A stretch of DNA of 64,000 bases. Origin: Hyposmocoma kahamanoa (lineage: Eukaryota > Arthropoda > Insecta > Lepidoptera > Cosmopterigidae). The notes beneath the pieces were generated by a model. That model was not told the DNA's origin. It saw only the letters and a list, made by a program, of their open reading frames with translations, and did not search any database. Positions 32,546-44,637 of this stretch are shown here, piece by piece (the first letter of the stretch is position 1; every line of letters starts with the position of its first letter). Where the stretch lies: the NCBI RefSeq assembly GCF_003589595.1, contig NW_020653945.1:4054371-4118370 (forward strand). The letters run 5' to 3'. Made by a program: the position numbers and the translations under genes.

Positions 32546-34315
32546 TAGTTATTTTACTGACGTACTCACGTAGTAACCAACGTACTATACTGCGTAATCT
32601 TGTCATATCATCACTAAGTTTTATAATCTCCGTTAGTTCACGAGTAGAAGTTCCGTGAGATCGGTTTTGACTTACATACAATGTATGTACTTGAAACATA
32701 TTTGATGCAAGAATTAAACTACCTTAATCTACACTAGTAACAATATAGTAAAGTTACATGTTTTGGCTGCGTTCTTTACTAGAAGTTTAGTATTTTCATT
32801 GGAATTATCAAAATATTCTCTGTGACAGTTGTAATAAATCACGAAAGACGAGTCACCGTCATCATTCATCATAATTTTCTTCATACAATAATGTCAAAGT
32901 CACAAGTCGCAAGTCGCGACTGTGTAACCTTTGTGCAAAGTCTCCTAGTAATCTGCAATCTTTATATCAATGTGTGCAAGTGTCAGGCAGAACATACGGT
33001 GCCTTATTTTATCAAGATTGAGAGCAGTGATTGTCGGGCTGTCAGTATGCTTGCTTTGTAGCACAAGGTTACATCCAGGTTTGGTCTCCGACCGCAATGT
33101 ACTTTTGGGAGAAGGTTTTTAAAAGTAAAATAACAATTTTGGCGCAAATTTTGACCCCTGTCGGACTCCAAATGTAGTAAAGTTTCGTAGAGTTCAAAAC
33201 ACTAATAACGAAATAAATTAGAGAATATCTGATACCGGAATATGACATGAAATGCCTTCTATGTTAGATGAATGTGAATGTGTTATTTGTTGATAAATTC
33301 CGTACTGTACTTATATAACAATTTGGATATCAGTTCCACGGTCAAATGCTTTGGTTATTGTTGTTCCTTTTTCTACCATCCGTAGTATTTTTTTAAATTT
33401 GATTGAACACAAATACAGTTTTTAAACAAACCATTCACTGTACCATTCTATAATCTCGATCCAAATAATGCAACAAATAAATAGCTGTCACTGGCACCGT
33501 CGTGACTGCGAAGCTATCGTCCATCTTTCAATTTTGCTTCACAATCGTTCCATTTGTTATGATCGCTACAAATCTTTGTTTCCAGTTCTGTAGTACGTAT
33601 TTTATTCTTCTTGAAAATTATATTATGCAATGTATTATGAAATGTCCGGATAAGGATTGATATGGTTTTCACTAAAGGAAATGATATTTTATAAATTCTA
33701 TTGTGTAGTTGTTATTGTCTTTCCTGTTGATGAATTTGTCTGTCATCTCTGCCACTAAGTTAGTCCTAGCATCTTTTCTTATAAGTGAGATCGTAGGAAT
33801 TGCGTTGAAGAAATTCCATTCACAATTCATAAAGACAGGTTGTATAGAAGTTAACATGTAAGAAAATAAGATTCACTACGTCCATACAAACATTAGGTAC
33901 ACAAACATATTGAAGGTATTTGGTACATAGGAAATCAAACCATTATTTCGCACCTAAATCGAGTATATTTGTCTGACTGAGTCGGCAGTGACCATAGAAC
34001 CTGTAAAGGCCCCGAAATGTTGGTTTATTCCTATAATGCAAGTGATAACTGTTTGTTCGTCTTAGCTATCGTTTTTGGCACATTATTTAATTGTACTTGC
34101 GATCTGCAAGATCCATTTTTAATGGTATATTGACCTCATTATTTATTACACCAAACGCGAAAACGTAACAACTCGTATAACTCTAGGTAGGTATATTGTA
34201 TATTTATAACACACACTTCATGCTTACTATAAACGTGTAACAAGTTGTTATTTTAAGAAACTCAAGTAAAAAATAGACGAATAAAGCAAAACATTAATAA
34301 ATTTAAAGTATAGAG
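32546..34315. other. Unassigned
   Basis: No gene or repeat family recognised. Short open frames (32822-33061 plus, 33672-33857 minus) carry no domain. Confidence 0.35.
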
Positions 34316-34522
34316 ATTATAATAATAATAACTCACACAATCAACAAAGCCCCGCACTAGGGAAATCCTGTGACGCGGGTACCATTGACACACACATACA
34401 CAACCACAAATTATACCTAAACTCACGAGAGAAATAAATATAAATATTTCTACCGGCCCAGGAATCGAACCTGGGATCTCTGCGTGGTAGTCCGGCATGA
34501 TAACCGTTCGGCGACAGAGGCA
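34316..34522 (-). mobile_element. SINE family 1, minus-strand copy
   Basis: The minus strand reads TGCCTCTGTCGCCGAACGG, B box GGTTCGATTCC, GTGTGTCAATGGTACCC and TAGTGCGGGGCTTTG, ending in a TTATTATTATAA-type tail. Head and tail are complete. Confidence 0.92.
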
Positions 34523-35757
34523 GTTAAATTTTTGGGTGAAATAAAGCACTATCCAAAGAATTTACTGTCCGAAAGCGAGACTTAAGGGTTGGTAGTTATC
34601 CCTCCTAACGTAATTAACAGAATGGAAACGCTGTCAGCATTTTTACCACCTTCCTGCATTTTACAGGTACTTAATCGAACCGTAGTTAGTGTAGGATGTT
34701 ACTTATGTGTTGAAAGTACGAGCTATGCCGTTTTCAATTTTTATTACCATTGACACAGTTGTACCTGCTTACGTTACGTTTGCGAAGACTTATTTATTTT
34801 GAAATACGAATTAAACAGGATCTTTGAATATTCAAATTACGTCATTCGACGTCTTTGGTGTAATTAAATAAAGCGAAGTTTATCAATGGTACTCAATTAA
34901 ACTGTTGTTAAGAGAATTACTAAAAAATTAAACTGGAGCAAAATTTTATCTTGCAATCTGAATTTTATCACCAATTTTAAGGCGTGTCAAAACGATAATA
35001 ATTAAAAACGAAATCTGGTTGGCTACATGAATAAGGTTTATATTTTGAGAATGTAAAATGTGATCAATTTAAACTGCATTATTTGGTATAGGACGATGAT
35101 TTCCACAGTGGTATAAGTATATTTAGAACAACGGCCTAGGAGGAATCCATGATGGCAAAAAAAATTGTGGATGCTTGAGATGTAAATGAAGATCCACGAG
35201 ATCTGACAATTTATAATTTTGACTTTCCATAAATTGAATATTTTTCCACATTGTTAAATTTCTTAAATCTCTCTCTCTCTCTCTTAAATCTGCATTCTCG
35301 TATTTTTACGTTTCTGTAGTTGCTAAATTAGTAACTGCACGAGTATAAGACTAAAAACACAATTGAAGATGATGAATTTGTAACAAAATCCATTTTAGAA
35401 AGGCGAGGTCTCTCAAACAGAAAAATTACACGTTGTCTATGAGACAAAAAAGTTTGGCAACCTCTTACTATGAGTCTATAAGTACTGGTCTCTCTAGGGA
35501 ATTCAACTAAATAATTTATATCACTTGATAGGTACCAAAGCCTCATATCTTCGCGATTAGGTACTGTAAAAGAATCGAAGACCTAATCCGTCTGTTAGTG
35601 GAGTCTGATTTGATTACGCTAAGGCCCGGCCATAAGAACACGATTTGTAATTGAAGACATAGGACGTAATGAAGATATAAATATTGTTCTCCATAACTCT
35701 TTGCATAAAATAGCTACTTGGATTTATACTTACATAATCTATTGTGTAGGTATTAAA
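34523..35757. other. Unassigned; CT microsatellite
   Basis: A (CT)n run at about 35268-35284. No other structure or gene recognised. Confidence 0.4.
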
Positions 35758-35840
35758 CATAGAAACACAGGGGTGTTTCTATGTAGAAACAGGTCCTGTA
35801 ATGCGTTGTCTGCTAGGGGCAGACAACGCATTACATGACC
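35758..35840. repeat. Two adjacent hairpins
   Basis: The first: CATAGAAACAC (35758-35768) pairs perfectly with 35773-35783 across AGGG. The second: 22-bp arms 35792-35813 and 35819-35840 (core GTAATGCGTTGTCTGC) pair with a single mismatch across a 5-nt loop. They are separated by 8 bp. Confidence 0.95.
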
Positions 35841-37446
35841 TTTCTAAAGACGTACACACATCAACACCACATAGTTTTAAAGGTCTTGTAAAAAGAGAAA
35901 ATAAAACTGAATTACTTTCGGACATGAAACTTTTTTTCGCATCCACACGGGGGTCGAAATTTTTTCAAACAAACCGACGTTTTGGGTCTTTTGCTCACGG
36001 TGTAAAGAGCCCGAAACGTTTGTTACCAGATATTATTTCGCCAACTGTAACTAGTGACTGGAGTGGGAAGTTTGAAAATTTGTATTTATATGTCAGAAGT
36101 TTGAAATTTTAAAGATTTTCTATTATACTAGTACCGTGCATCGCATTCAGTGCCTCTTTATACCACGCGAAAATCGTTCAATTGTTGATGGCCCTGGTAA
36201 TTATAGTTTTTAGTACCGGCGTAGTGAAAGTTAACGGCGCGAGCGCAGTCATTTGTCTAATGCCAGTTATTTGGGAAGTTGGAATCTTCGCGTTTTTGGA
36301 TCGTTATGGCAATCCGCTTTTCAGGTCACGAGGTTATATCCGTATTGTGGTTATTCTAGCTTAATTTTTGCTAATCCGATATGTCTCCGATCGGCTCTTT
36401 TGATGTTTAAGATCTTTGTAAATTCTTCGGACTTCAAAAACCTAAAACACCGTTTTGTTTATTGCTACCAGACAAAAGACGATTGGGCCGGGAGTTGTCT
36501 AGATTAACTAAACGACATCTCTATAAGGTTCTCGGATAGACCGGAATAGTATAATAAGTAAGGCATTATCAGTCGACAAAACGATTGTTTTATCAGATTG
36601 TTTATTGAAACCAAGGCTACAAGTGACATAAAGACAACGGCGTCCATATAAATGACGATGCCTGTGCTCAAAGCACCTGTAGCTTCCTTACCTACCCACG
36701 CAGTTTCAAAATAAGGACATACAAAACGATATATCACAACCAACGATCAAGTTCATCACTTTGGACCATCTCCATTGAACCGTGTCTTCCTGCCAGGAAG
36801 TCGTGGGTAGTACAAAACGAGCAATCGTTATAATAATAGAATCACTGATCGGAACGCCACTTGTTGCTAACGTGTTCTTTTGTTATGAATCTTTAGGACA
36901 GTGGGATATTTTCAAGGCTTTTAGTTCCTAGGAACGCCTTTTGTTTTTTTGTAGTTTTAATCCTCAGGCGTGGAATTATTTTAGATGGTAATGCGATTGG
37001 GTAACTAGGAATGTTTAAGGCCAAGGTTTTTGTACCTTACACATACAGATTAATATCGGTCAGAATTGAGATTTCTAAGAAAATGTGAAAGATGTTCCGA
37101 AAAACTCTGTAATGTTAGGTACTAAGTGGATGTATCTACAACATGCCGCAGTAGTACGTAGATCGATAAAGTGCTAATTAGTTTTTACTGCCCTATGTGT
37201 AGCCTCACTTTACAGTAGTGTATGTATGTTTAGTAATAGTAATTTCATACAAGAAATTAGCAAGTAACCCGTTGTTAACTGCTCTGCCGCACCGTCGAGT
37301 GGCGAGCAAGTCTTTAGCCTTAAAAATAACCCACTTTTACAAAGACTAAAATTTTTGGAAAAAGGATTACATATAAATTGGAAGGCTCGAGTTTTGATGA
37401 TATTCCGGAAATTCACGTAAAATGTTCATAATTTATTTATTTATTA
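35841..37446. other. Unassigned
   Basis: Frames of 60-103 codons (35801-36112, 36182-36364, 36253-36507 plus; 36504-36743 minus) show no domain I recognise. AAAGAGCCCGAAACGTTTG (36004-36022) has relatives at about 28406 (AAAGAGCTCGAAACATTGG) and 34006 (AAAGGCCCCGAAATGTTGG), a hint of another old repeat. Confidence 0.35.
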
Positions 37447-37740
37447 TTTTAAGTGATGGGACGAACCAGTTATGCGCCTGATGATAAACGACACGCCTGT
37501 CACTCATGAATGCCACTCTGAGCTTTAGATCGCAAAGATAGATCTGAGGTGCACTGCTCTCTGCGCCTATCACCCTGAGACATAAGCTGACAAGTCTCAT
37601 GTGCCTGTAATTTCACCAGCACCCTTAACCCTTCGAAACCGGAACGCAGCAATGCTTACTTTACCGCTTGGTGGCAGAAATAGGTAAGGTGGCAGTACTT
37701 CCTTGGATGAACTCTTTCACTAGGAGGTCTACTGTTACTA
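37447..37740 (-). mobile_element. LINE 3' tail family, copy 7
   Basis: The minus strand begins at ACCTCCTAGTGAAAGAG, passes GGTGCTGGTGAAATTACAGG and ends GTCCCATCACTTAAAATAA. Complete and non-coding. Confidence 0.9.
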
Positions 37741-38088
37741 TGTATAAATAATGCAAAGGCTACTAGTTTTAGAGCTCTATGACACTTTGAAATAAGGTCT
37801 GAAAGTTATTTTTTTCTGAGGATAAGTGTTCCTTATACTTTACCTTTCATTTAATCACATTTGGTAAAAACAAGCCGACTAAATAATGCAGTTGAATTGG
37901 GCCTTCGCTTTTTGCAGAATTCAAATGGGCGAATGTAATTTTTTACTTATATTAACAGCAAGAACATTGTATCTAACTGTTTTATAACAAAAAACCGGCC
38001 TCAAAAAATACAATCAAATAAAGACATTTTCAGGTTCAAGATTAAGTTGTGTATTTTTGTCCGTTATTTGCACAAAATAGTTGATTTT

Positions 38089-38257
38089 AATTTTTTTTAT
38101 AATATCAAGTGACGCGACGAACAAGTCGTAAGCTACACGCCTGTCCATAATAGTTGCAGTGCCACTCAGAGCTTCAAATCGCAAAGATCTGCGGGGCACT
38201 GCCACTGCGCCCGTCACCCTGAGACAATAAGTTGACCAGTCCTTACCCTTCAAAATG
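38089..38257 (-). mobile_element. LINE 3' tail family, copy 8
   Basis: 3' half of the tail on the minus strand, ending TCACTTGATATTATAAAAAA. Its 5' edge (38257) abuts a LINE coding fragment on the opposite strand. Confidence 0.9.
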
Positions 38258-38265
38258 AGATAAAT

Positions 38266-38550
38266 TCCGCCCGACTTTGCTGGCTAAGGCAAGTGGAAAG
38301 AATGGAAGAGGATCTGGCTGTCACAAGAGCGTATTTGGGCCAACCTACGGATCATCGTCCAGCGTGGCGTCCGAGATATCGCTGGAAGGGTGGAATCGCC
38401 AAAGACCTAAACCACAAGGTCGAAAGAAATGGCGTATTTGGTTCCGAGGCCGAGATCCACTTCGCGTCGCTGAACCAGCAAGCCTATTTAAAGCAACAAA
38501 TTCATATGTTTCTGCATTACCAAATATTAACCTTATATTTAAACGGTTAA
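38266..38550 (+). pseudogene. LINE ORF C-terminal fragment (HFASL type)
   Basis: The open frame reads LCWLRQVERMEEDLAVTRA, YLGQPT, RPRYRWKGGIAKDL and EIHFASLNQQ. This is the C-terminal W-x-x-x-V-x-R-M-x-E ... R-P-R-x-R-W segment seen after the RT domain in LINE proteins. A family stop is expected after the final QQ. The frame instead runs on for about 24 AT-rich codons, so the normal end is lost. It starts 8 bp from LINE tail copy 8, head-to-head with it. It has the same signature as 23455-23660. Confidence 0.75.
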
Positions 38551-39814
38551 GGTAAACTTTCAATTGCAGCATCAAAGTGAAGACGAGAAAATTGTGGTTC
38601 TTGTACGTTAACAATTAAATCTTCCACAGCTCTGACCTTTGGACTTAAGATAATCGTACATACATACAATTACAGCGTAACCTGCATTGCGACAAAACTT
38701 TCAGGGTTCCGCAATGCAATGAAGTTCACCAAGCATGATACCCTTGAAACCTGCACGTAGATGAAATTTTAAAAACCGCCACGTGTAGCCAAGATCTTTG
38801 CAATGTTTTCAACTACTGTTTCCCTCTTTTTCTGATGCATTAAAATACGTTTTGAGAGAAAAAGAACAATGTATTTCATTCTGTCGCCTATAATATATAA
38901 TGTAGAATATTACTGCCGTAAGCTTGCATGTTTGTAATAGCTGTGAACGTGGTTATAGGTCAAAGATGTCTTGAAACCAGAATTCAAAATTATCAAGATA
39001 TTTGTTTTCTTTGATAACATCCATGATTTTTAAAATATTGATTTGATAAAACCATAATTATATGATAAATTGTCCATGGTGATTTATGATTTGCCTTCTC
39101 CATTCGCATCCGTAATATCAGAAAAAACATTTAGAAAGAAAAAAAAAATGTGTAAAAAGTTTTTTTGGTTTGTTTTCTTTGAAGTTAATGATATGAAAAG
39201 ATAAGATAAGCCATTTCTAAAGAAAATCGAATAAGTTTTATTTCCAATTATAAATAGCCGAAAGATTTTTGTGGTAATGATGTTGCAAGACACTGTACTG
39301 AACTTTACAGTGTTTTGGTTTAACACGATACACATGCTCGTCTAGGTACTCATAATTCGTCCGTTTTAAAGGGCATTTCTAGTCTGAACAAGATATGCAC
39401 TTCCAGGTCTACTTCTCACGCATCCATCCACATTCGCTCTAAATGTAGATGTCGTCAATCTATAAACATCCATCTTTTTACATGACCATAAAATCGAACA
39501 ATTACCTCTTTTATTCTGGTATGTAACGACCAGACGCTATTTTTTATACCACAGTATTCTCTGACTACGCTACTTTTTCTTTCTATAGTAAAATCATCAT
39601 TACAACTTCACAACATTGAATACCTCGGCTACCATAAACCGGTACACTTAATTTACATTAGCATACGATAAATATATTAATTATGTAAAACGGAAACTGT
39701 CACATAATAATGCAAATCATGCGGAAAGCAATGCACGTGAGATTTTTTTTCATTCGGTGGTGGAAACCAGGTGGGGACTTCGTGCCATCGTTGGAATCTA
39801 TATGTACATGTAAC
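38551..39814. other. Unassigned
   Basis: AT-rich, no family recognised. Confidence 0.35.
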
Positions 39815-40030
39815 TGCCTCCGTGGCCGAACGGTTACCATGCCAGATTACCACGCAGAGGTCCCAGGTTCGATTTCGGGGCCGGGAGAAATATTTGTATG
39901 GCCTACATTTATTTATCTCGTGAGTTTAGGTGTAATTTGTGGTTGTCTATGTGTGTGTCCATGGCACCCGCCACCCAGGGTTTCCGTGGTGCGGGGCTAT
40001 GTTGAGTGTGTGCGTTATAATTATTATATA
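39815..40030 (+). mobile_element. SINE family 1, full-length copy
   Basis: TGCCTCCGTGGCCGAACGG head, B box GGTTCGATTTC (one change from consensus), body GTGTGTCCATGGCACCC and GTGCGGGGCTATG, and a TTATAATTATTATA tail. The ORF through it is incidental. Confidence 0.92.
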
Positions 40031-40417
40031 GTAATTTACAATAACGGTCAGTGGTGAGATGTAACATGAAGTTGACTTTCAAATCTCGCTAGATGGCATT
40101 GTTTCGAATGACGTCGTTTCTGCATTGCGGTGTCAAGATTTTCCCCTGTGAATGATCCCTCTGTTGCTATTACAGTATTCGGCTATAACATAATAACACA
40201 AGCAGAGTAACCAGTGTGGTTAAAGTTTGAAGTTTTTTACGATGCTATGTTATTTAGAAGAAAACAATACTTATGATTGAGGCTTTCGATCAGTATAGTA
40301 AAATTACAGGTGTTTTCACATTTAACGGGTTCAATTCCCAGTTAAGAGAGGCAATTATTTAAAAATCATTGAATGCACTTCGAATTGTTTTTCAAATCAA
40401 AATGAAATCTTCATTCA

Positions 40418-40640
40418 GTGCAACACAAACGTAGCAACACGGGTTGTATGTACAGACGCACACATTCGCATAATCTCGCGTTGCATAGCGCGGGTTATCG
40501 CATATGCCATTAAATAATAGAATTCAAGCGTTCGCACGGTGTTTAAAAATTACATCAAGTAGTAGAGTAATACGAACACCTTATTAAAATCATGTTTATA
40601 ACCTGTAGATATAACAAAATAATAATGTGACAACCCTACG
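40418..40640 (-). repeat. Dispersed repeat B, copy 3 (right half)
   Basis: The minus strand carries CTACTTGATGTAATTTTT, GATTATGCGAATGTGTGC and GTGTTGCTACGTTTGTG, matching the right halves of copies 1 and 2. The left half is not present. Confidence 0.6.
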
Positions 40641-41337
40641 CACTGAGAAAAGTGTAGGCTTTGATGCGCCGAATAGGTGGGAGTTGCCCTTCTTATCTTA
40701 TTATACTATGCCGCTAGGTTACATATGTCGTCAGAGAATAATAAATAAGAGTTGCTATCTTATTAAACTTTTCCCATTATTAAATATGCATCGATTACGC
40801 ATTTTGTCATAACAAATTCTACATCTTCTCACTCACGTAAAAGAAACACGTGTTTACGTAACACGTCACGCTTATATTATTATTTGCATGCGTACGTTGA
40901 GCACGCGAGTTGGTATTTTGGCTAATTGCCTCTTAGTGGTTGGCATTTATGACATGTTACGGGGCTCACTTGGTCATTACATGAGTCAGTCATAAGATTC
41001 ATGACCTGACGTCGTGTTAATGTGGGAAAAGGATTGGCTTTGATCATTTAGGATCAATTTAAATTTTTGTAACCATAGCGTAATGAATTTTAAATGTTCC
41101 TTGTGTAATGTGCAAACTACATACTATACGCCAGCTGCGAGAATTCTCTGGAAGATGCGCGACATGTATATTTGTTCATATCTAGTTACGTTACAAAGTT
41201 GCTTTCATTCCATTTTGCGGTAATGAAAATTGAGCCCTAGAGTTCCGTAGCTACGATTCTAGTTTTTTTTTTAATGCAAACGAATACACGAGCCACTTGA
41301 TAGGTGGTCATCGTTCCTCATGGACTTTTTTTATATT
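40641..41337. other. Unassigned
   Basis: AACACGTGTTTACGTAACACG (about 40850-40867) is a small dyad. Nothing else recognised. Confidence 0.35.
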
Positions 41338-41590
41338 GCCAAGCGGCGGAACGTACAAATAGTATGCCTAGTAAGCGACACGCATATACTTTGTAAAGAT
41401 CTGAGGGGCACTGCCACTGCGCCCGTCACCCTGATACGTAAGTTGACAAGGCTCATGAGCTTGTAATTACACCACCACCATTAACCCTTTAATACCGGAA
41501 CGCAGTAATGTTCACATTACTGCTTGGCGGCAGAAATAGATAAGGTGGCAATACTTCCCTGGACGAACTCTTTCACAGGAACTCTGTTAC
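41338..41590 (-). mobile_element. LINE 3' tail family, copy 9
   Basis: The minus strand runs from TCCTGTGAAAGAGTTCG to the GTGTCGCTTACTAGGC region. The first block near the poly(A) end is diverged (GCCAAGCGGCGGAACG on plus). Confidence 0.85.
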
Positions 41591-42595
41591 TAAAACCTCT
41601 ACTAACTTCACTACAGGTGCCTACTGCCTTAGAAACTTTCCTTACTTGTTTTTTGAAGCCCATGTCCTAGCGCAAATGAAATAACTTCGAGGTAGTTTAC
41701 TTGTTTCAATTATATAGTTTCAATTATATTTTAAATAAAAGATTTGAGAGGAGTTTTCGACGAATGTCTATGGTATATTCAAAACGCTTTTGCATATGCT
41801 AATGTACGCAATATTTCTTTAACTACTTATTCTTTTACTATTTTCACATGTCCACAATAAACTTATCGGAACAAGTCTTCATATGGTCACGTTGAATGAA
41901 TATTCAATTAGGCACAATTGTTAGTTTAAATTTTTTGAAATGTACTGCGTTCGTTTTCAAAATTATCGTACAACGTATCGTTCTAAAATAATGAGTTGGC
42001 TAACTTCATTTAGAAAAAAGAACTTTTTTAAATGTTAAGCTGTCTATGGTCATTTTAAAAATAATATTTTAGCGCTCATTTTAAGGATAGGCGGGAAAGT
42101 TAGTTAGTAAAAAGTTATAAGTTTTAATGACTCCATTTGAAAAACGCCCGGAATCGGTGAATCGTAAAGGTATCGTATTTCTCACGATAATTCTCAAACT
42201 ACACACATTTTCTACAAAACCGTCAGCAACTATTGCAGCTAGGTTGGGATGTGTTACCTCATCCACCGTATTCCTCCGACAGCTGTTTCAGAATTTCACT
42301 TGTTTCGGTCTTTACAAAATCCTGAATGAACTCAACTTTGATAACGAAGAGACGCCACTTAGTGCTGTATTTTGTAAGACAGGAATTTGTATGAAAGGGG
42401 AATTCTAGAATTACAAACGGGCCAAACGATTGTAAACCAACATGGCTATTATGTATGTATAATAGATTAAGGTTTGATATTTATTATTTTAAATATTTTT
42501 CATTTATGCTTTGATACCGCACGGACTTTCTGGCCAACTCGCTAGAACGGTAAAGTATGTATTTATAAATATATGCATAGGTATTTATTGATAAT
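41591..42595. other. Unassigned; unexplained open frame on both strands
   Basis: Around 42081-42408 both strands are open (93 codons plus, 61 minus). No family recognised. The rest is AT-rich. Confidence 0.35.
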
Positions 42596-42817
42596 TAAAA
42601 AACCGAACTCAAAAAGTCATTTATCCTCTAGTTTGCCACCCTAAGAGGTGGAATATTTTCTTCCAATTTAAATGGGACCACTTCTGGGGTACTCTCTTTC
42701 CAACAAAAAATGAATCATCAAGATCGATTCCCAATGTCGGAGTTATCGCGTAACATACATACAAAAAACATATAATCGAATTGAGAACCTCCTTCTTTAT
42801 GAAGTCGGTTAAAAAAT
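42596..42817 (+). repeat. MITE with AACCGA terminal inverted repeats, complete
   Basis: The left end AAAAAACCGAACTCAAAAAG is matched in reverse complement by the right end CTTTATGAAGTCGGTTAAAAAA. The body has CCACCCTAAGAGGTGG and AACATACATACAAAAAAC. About 220 bp, non-coding. It lacks the ATTACATCTATTTGCC block of the sister copies, so it has an internal deletion. Confidence 0.85.
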
Positions 42818-43338
42818 AGTGTGTTTTGTTTAAGACTTCTTTGTTTGGCGTTCCTTAATAGAAACAACTTTTAATAATGCATACATATATGCCTCATACA
42901 AGTTCACTAATTGCTATTTTTGTATATACATTTTCTGTGCCTAGAATCGTGTCATGTTATTTAGTTTTTTGTAACGGAAATCTAGTGCAAATTTCAATAA
43001 TGTACGTAACAAAGTAACAAAAAGTTGCATGAAATAATTTTAAAAAATCCCAATTTTTTTTGCAATATTGGTCACACAAACGTTTTTTGATCGTGGACAT
43101 GATAAACAGCCATTGAACACAGTATCGATTAAAATAGCTTATTTAATATAAGTCAAAACTATGTCGTACTTGACACGAAATTCAACACTATGTCGCATAC
43201 AACAACAATGATTTATAGCTTAACACGCTCTAGACTGTACATTTGAAAACAGTAATTCACAAATTGCGCAAAGAGCCACGCTTAGACCGTGGCAAATGGT
43301 GTTTCGAAAAACTTCCTCATTTTCGATATGTACATGTT

Positions 43339-43401
43339 GTCGGAAGTGCCGGACGTGTCGGAAGGGGCGGATATGCCGGAAGTGGTAGAAGGGTCGGATA
43401 G
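43339..43401. repeat. 9-bp minisatellite, seven units
   Basis: Seven 9-bp units with core GTCGGAAGT / GCCGGACGT. Units start at 43339, 43348, 43357, 43366, 43375, 43384 and 43393. Because 9 is a multiple of three, frames stay open through it. On plus it would give an acidic run with SEVPDVSEGAD; on minus a His/Arg-rich run. No supporting gene structure surrounds it. Confidence 0.85.
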
Positions 43402-43590
43402 TGAGGATTTTATGAGGAATTTGTTTCATATTTGGGTCCTGCTATTTTTGTATATATTTTCACGTTAACGTCATCAACCCTATAATACGTCCCATTTCTA
43501 GGAAAGGATTTAGGCCCTATCTGCCACGCGGTCTCAATAGTTCTCAAAGTGTCCAAAACGTTGTGAACCTTTTTCGACTTTTTTTATAAA

Positions 43591-43859
43591 TTATCTCAGT
43601 ACAGAGTACTAAAAAAACCGACCTCAAAAGTTCGTGGAATTACATCTATTTGCCAAGCATTATTGAAATCGGTTACCGGAAAGTGCGCAAAACCGAATTC
43701 ATCCCCTAGTTTTCCACCCTTAGAGGTGGAATATTTTCTACAAATTTAAATGAGACCAATACTGAGATACCCCTTTCCCACAAAAAAGTATAATCGCGTA
43801 ACATACATAAAAAATACTGTCGAATTGAGAACGTCCTCCTTTTTAAAGTCGGTTAAAAA
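43591..43859 (+). repeat. MITE with AACCGA terminal inverted repeats, longest copy
   Basis: AAAAAACCGACCTCAAAAG at the left and TTTAAAGTCGGTTAAAAA at the right are inverted partners. The body contains ATTACATCTATTTGCC, GGTTACCGGAAAGTGCGC and AGAGGTGGAATATTTTC. The sequence just left of it (ATCTCAGTACAGAGTACT) is repeated left of the fragment at 44.64 kb, so the mobile unit may extend past the AACCGA end. Confidence 0.85.
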
Positions 43860-44477
43860 TTTGTGCACGTTTTACGTTCATCTGACCCGATGGAAAGTGA
43901 CGATGATGTCGACTGTGTCCATGCACACCTAAACAATGCATATTCACTCTCGTCTTGAAAGGATCAAGTTATAGCGTTCAGGGAATAAGTTTGCAGGCCG
44001 TTCGCCAAATAAATGTGTACGCGTAACGTAAGCTTCGTGCGAATCCTTGGAACATCCACAACATAAGGGGGTGGAACCCTAGCCTAAGTGTAACCCCCCT
44101 ATGATGGAAAGGCGGAATTAAATGCGTGCGATTCCATCGTACAATCTAGATGATAATATCGTGTAGAATACCGACATGCTAGCAACTTTGTGGCGTGGTG
44201 TGGGTGTTCAACGCTCTGATGCTTCGAAAATCTGAATCACCTATAAGCTCCGTGGAAGTTTTTCGGGGTCGAATTCGCGTGTATTTGTTTTTTCGATTCA
44301 AATAAAAAAGCAACGCATTTAAAATTACAATCTTTTGCAAGATAATGTAGAGGGTTTCTTTGAGATCTAATAACTCGAGGCTATGAAGAAGATGATTTAG
44401 GATAACACCTGTTGTGGAAAGGGCAATAAGGAAAACATACTTTTTCTTAACATCAAACTCTATTTACCATTGTTATT
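43860..44477. other. Unassigned
   Basis: Nothing recognised. Confidence 0.35.
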
Positions 44478-44514
44478 ATTTATTTATCATATATTATATG
44501 TATGATAAATAAAT
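44478..44514. repeat. AT-rich 14-bp inverted repeat
   Basis: ATTTATTTATCATA (44478-44491) pairs perfectly with 44501-44514 across 9 nt. Its low complexity makes chance more likely than for the other hairpins. Confidence 0.85.
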
Positions 44515-44637
44515 GTATTATATATTTACCATATTCTGTAGGTCAGAGATAAAGAACCTTAAGTTTACTACAGAGCGTTTTAAATACAATTAAGTATTTA
44601 GAATCAATGTTAAGGACAAATAAAATATGTAAAATAA

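Noticed and set aside
38277..38614. Alternative frames 38277-38555 (plus) and 38345-38614 (minus)
   Set aside because: They are shadows of the LINE C-terminal frame at 38266-38550, which carries the recognisable motifs.
39710..40057. A 115-codon ORF as a protein-coding gene
   Set aside because: Most of it is the SINE family 1 copy read in one frame. Equivalent shadow ORFs appear in every other full-length copy (8996-9226, 17693-17884, 34262-34549).
40320..40345. B-box-like GGGTTCAATTCCC as part of a tRNA or SINE
   Set aside because: No A box at the right distance upstream and no repeat body around it.
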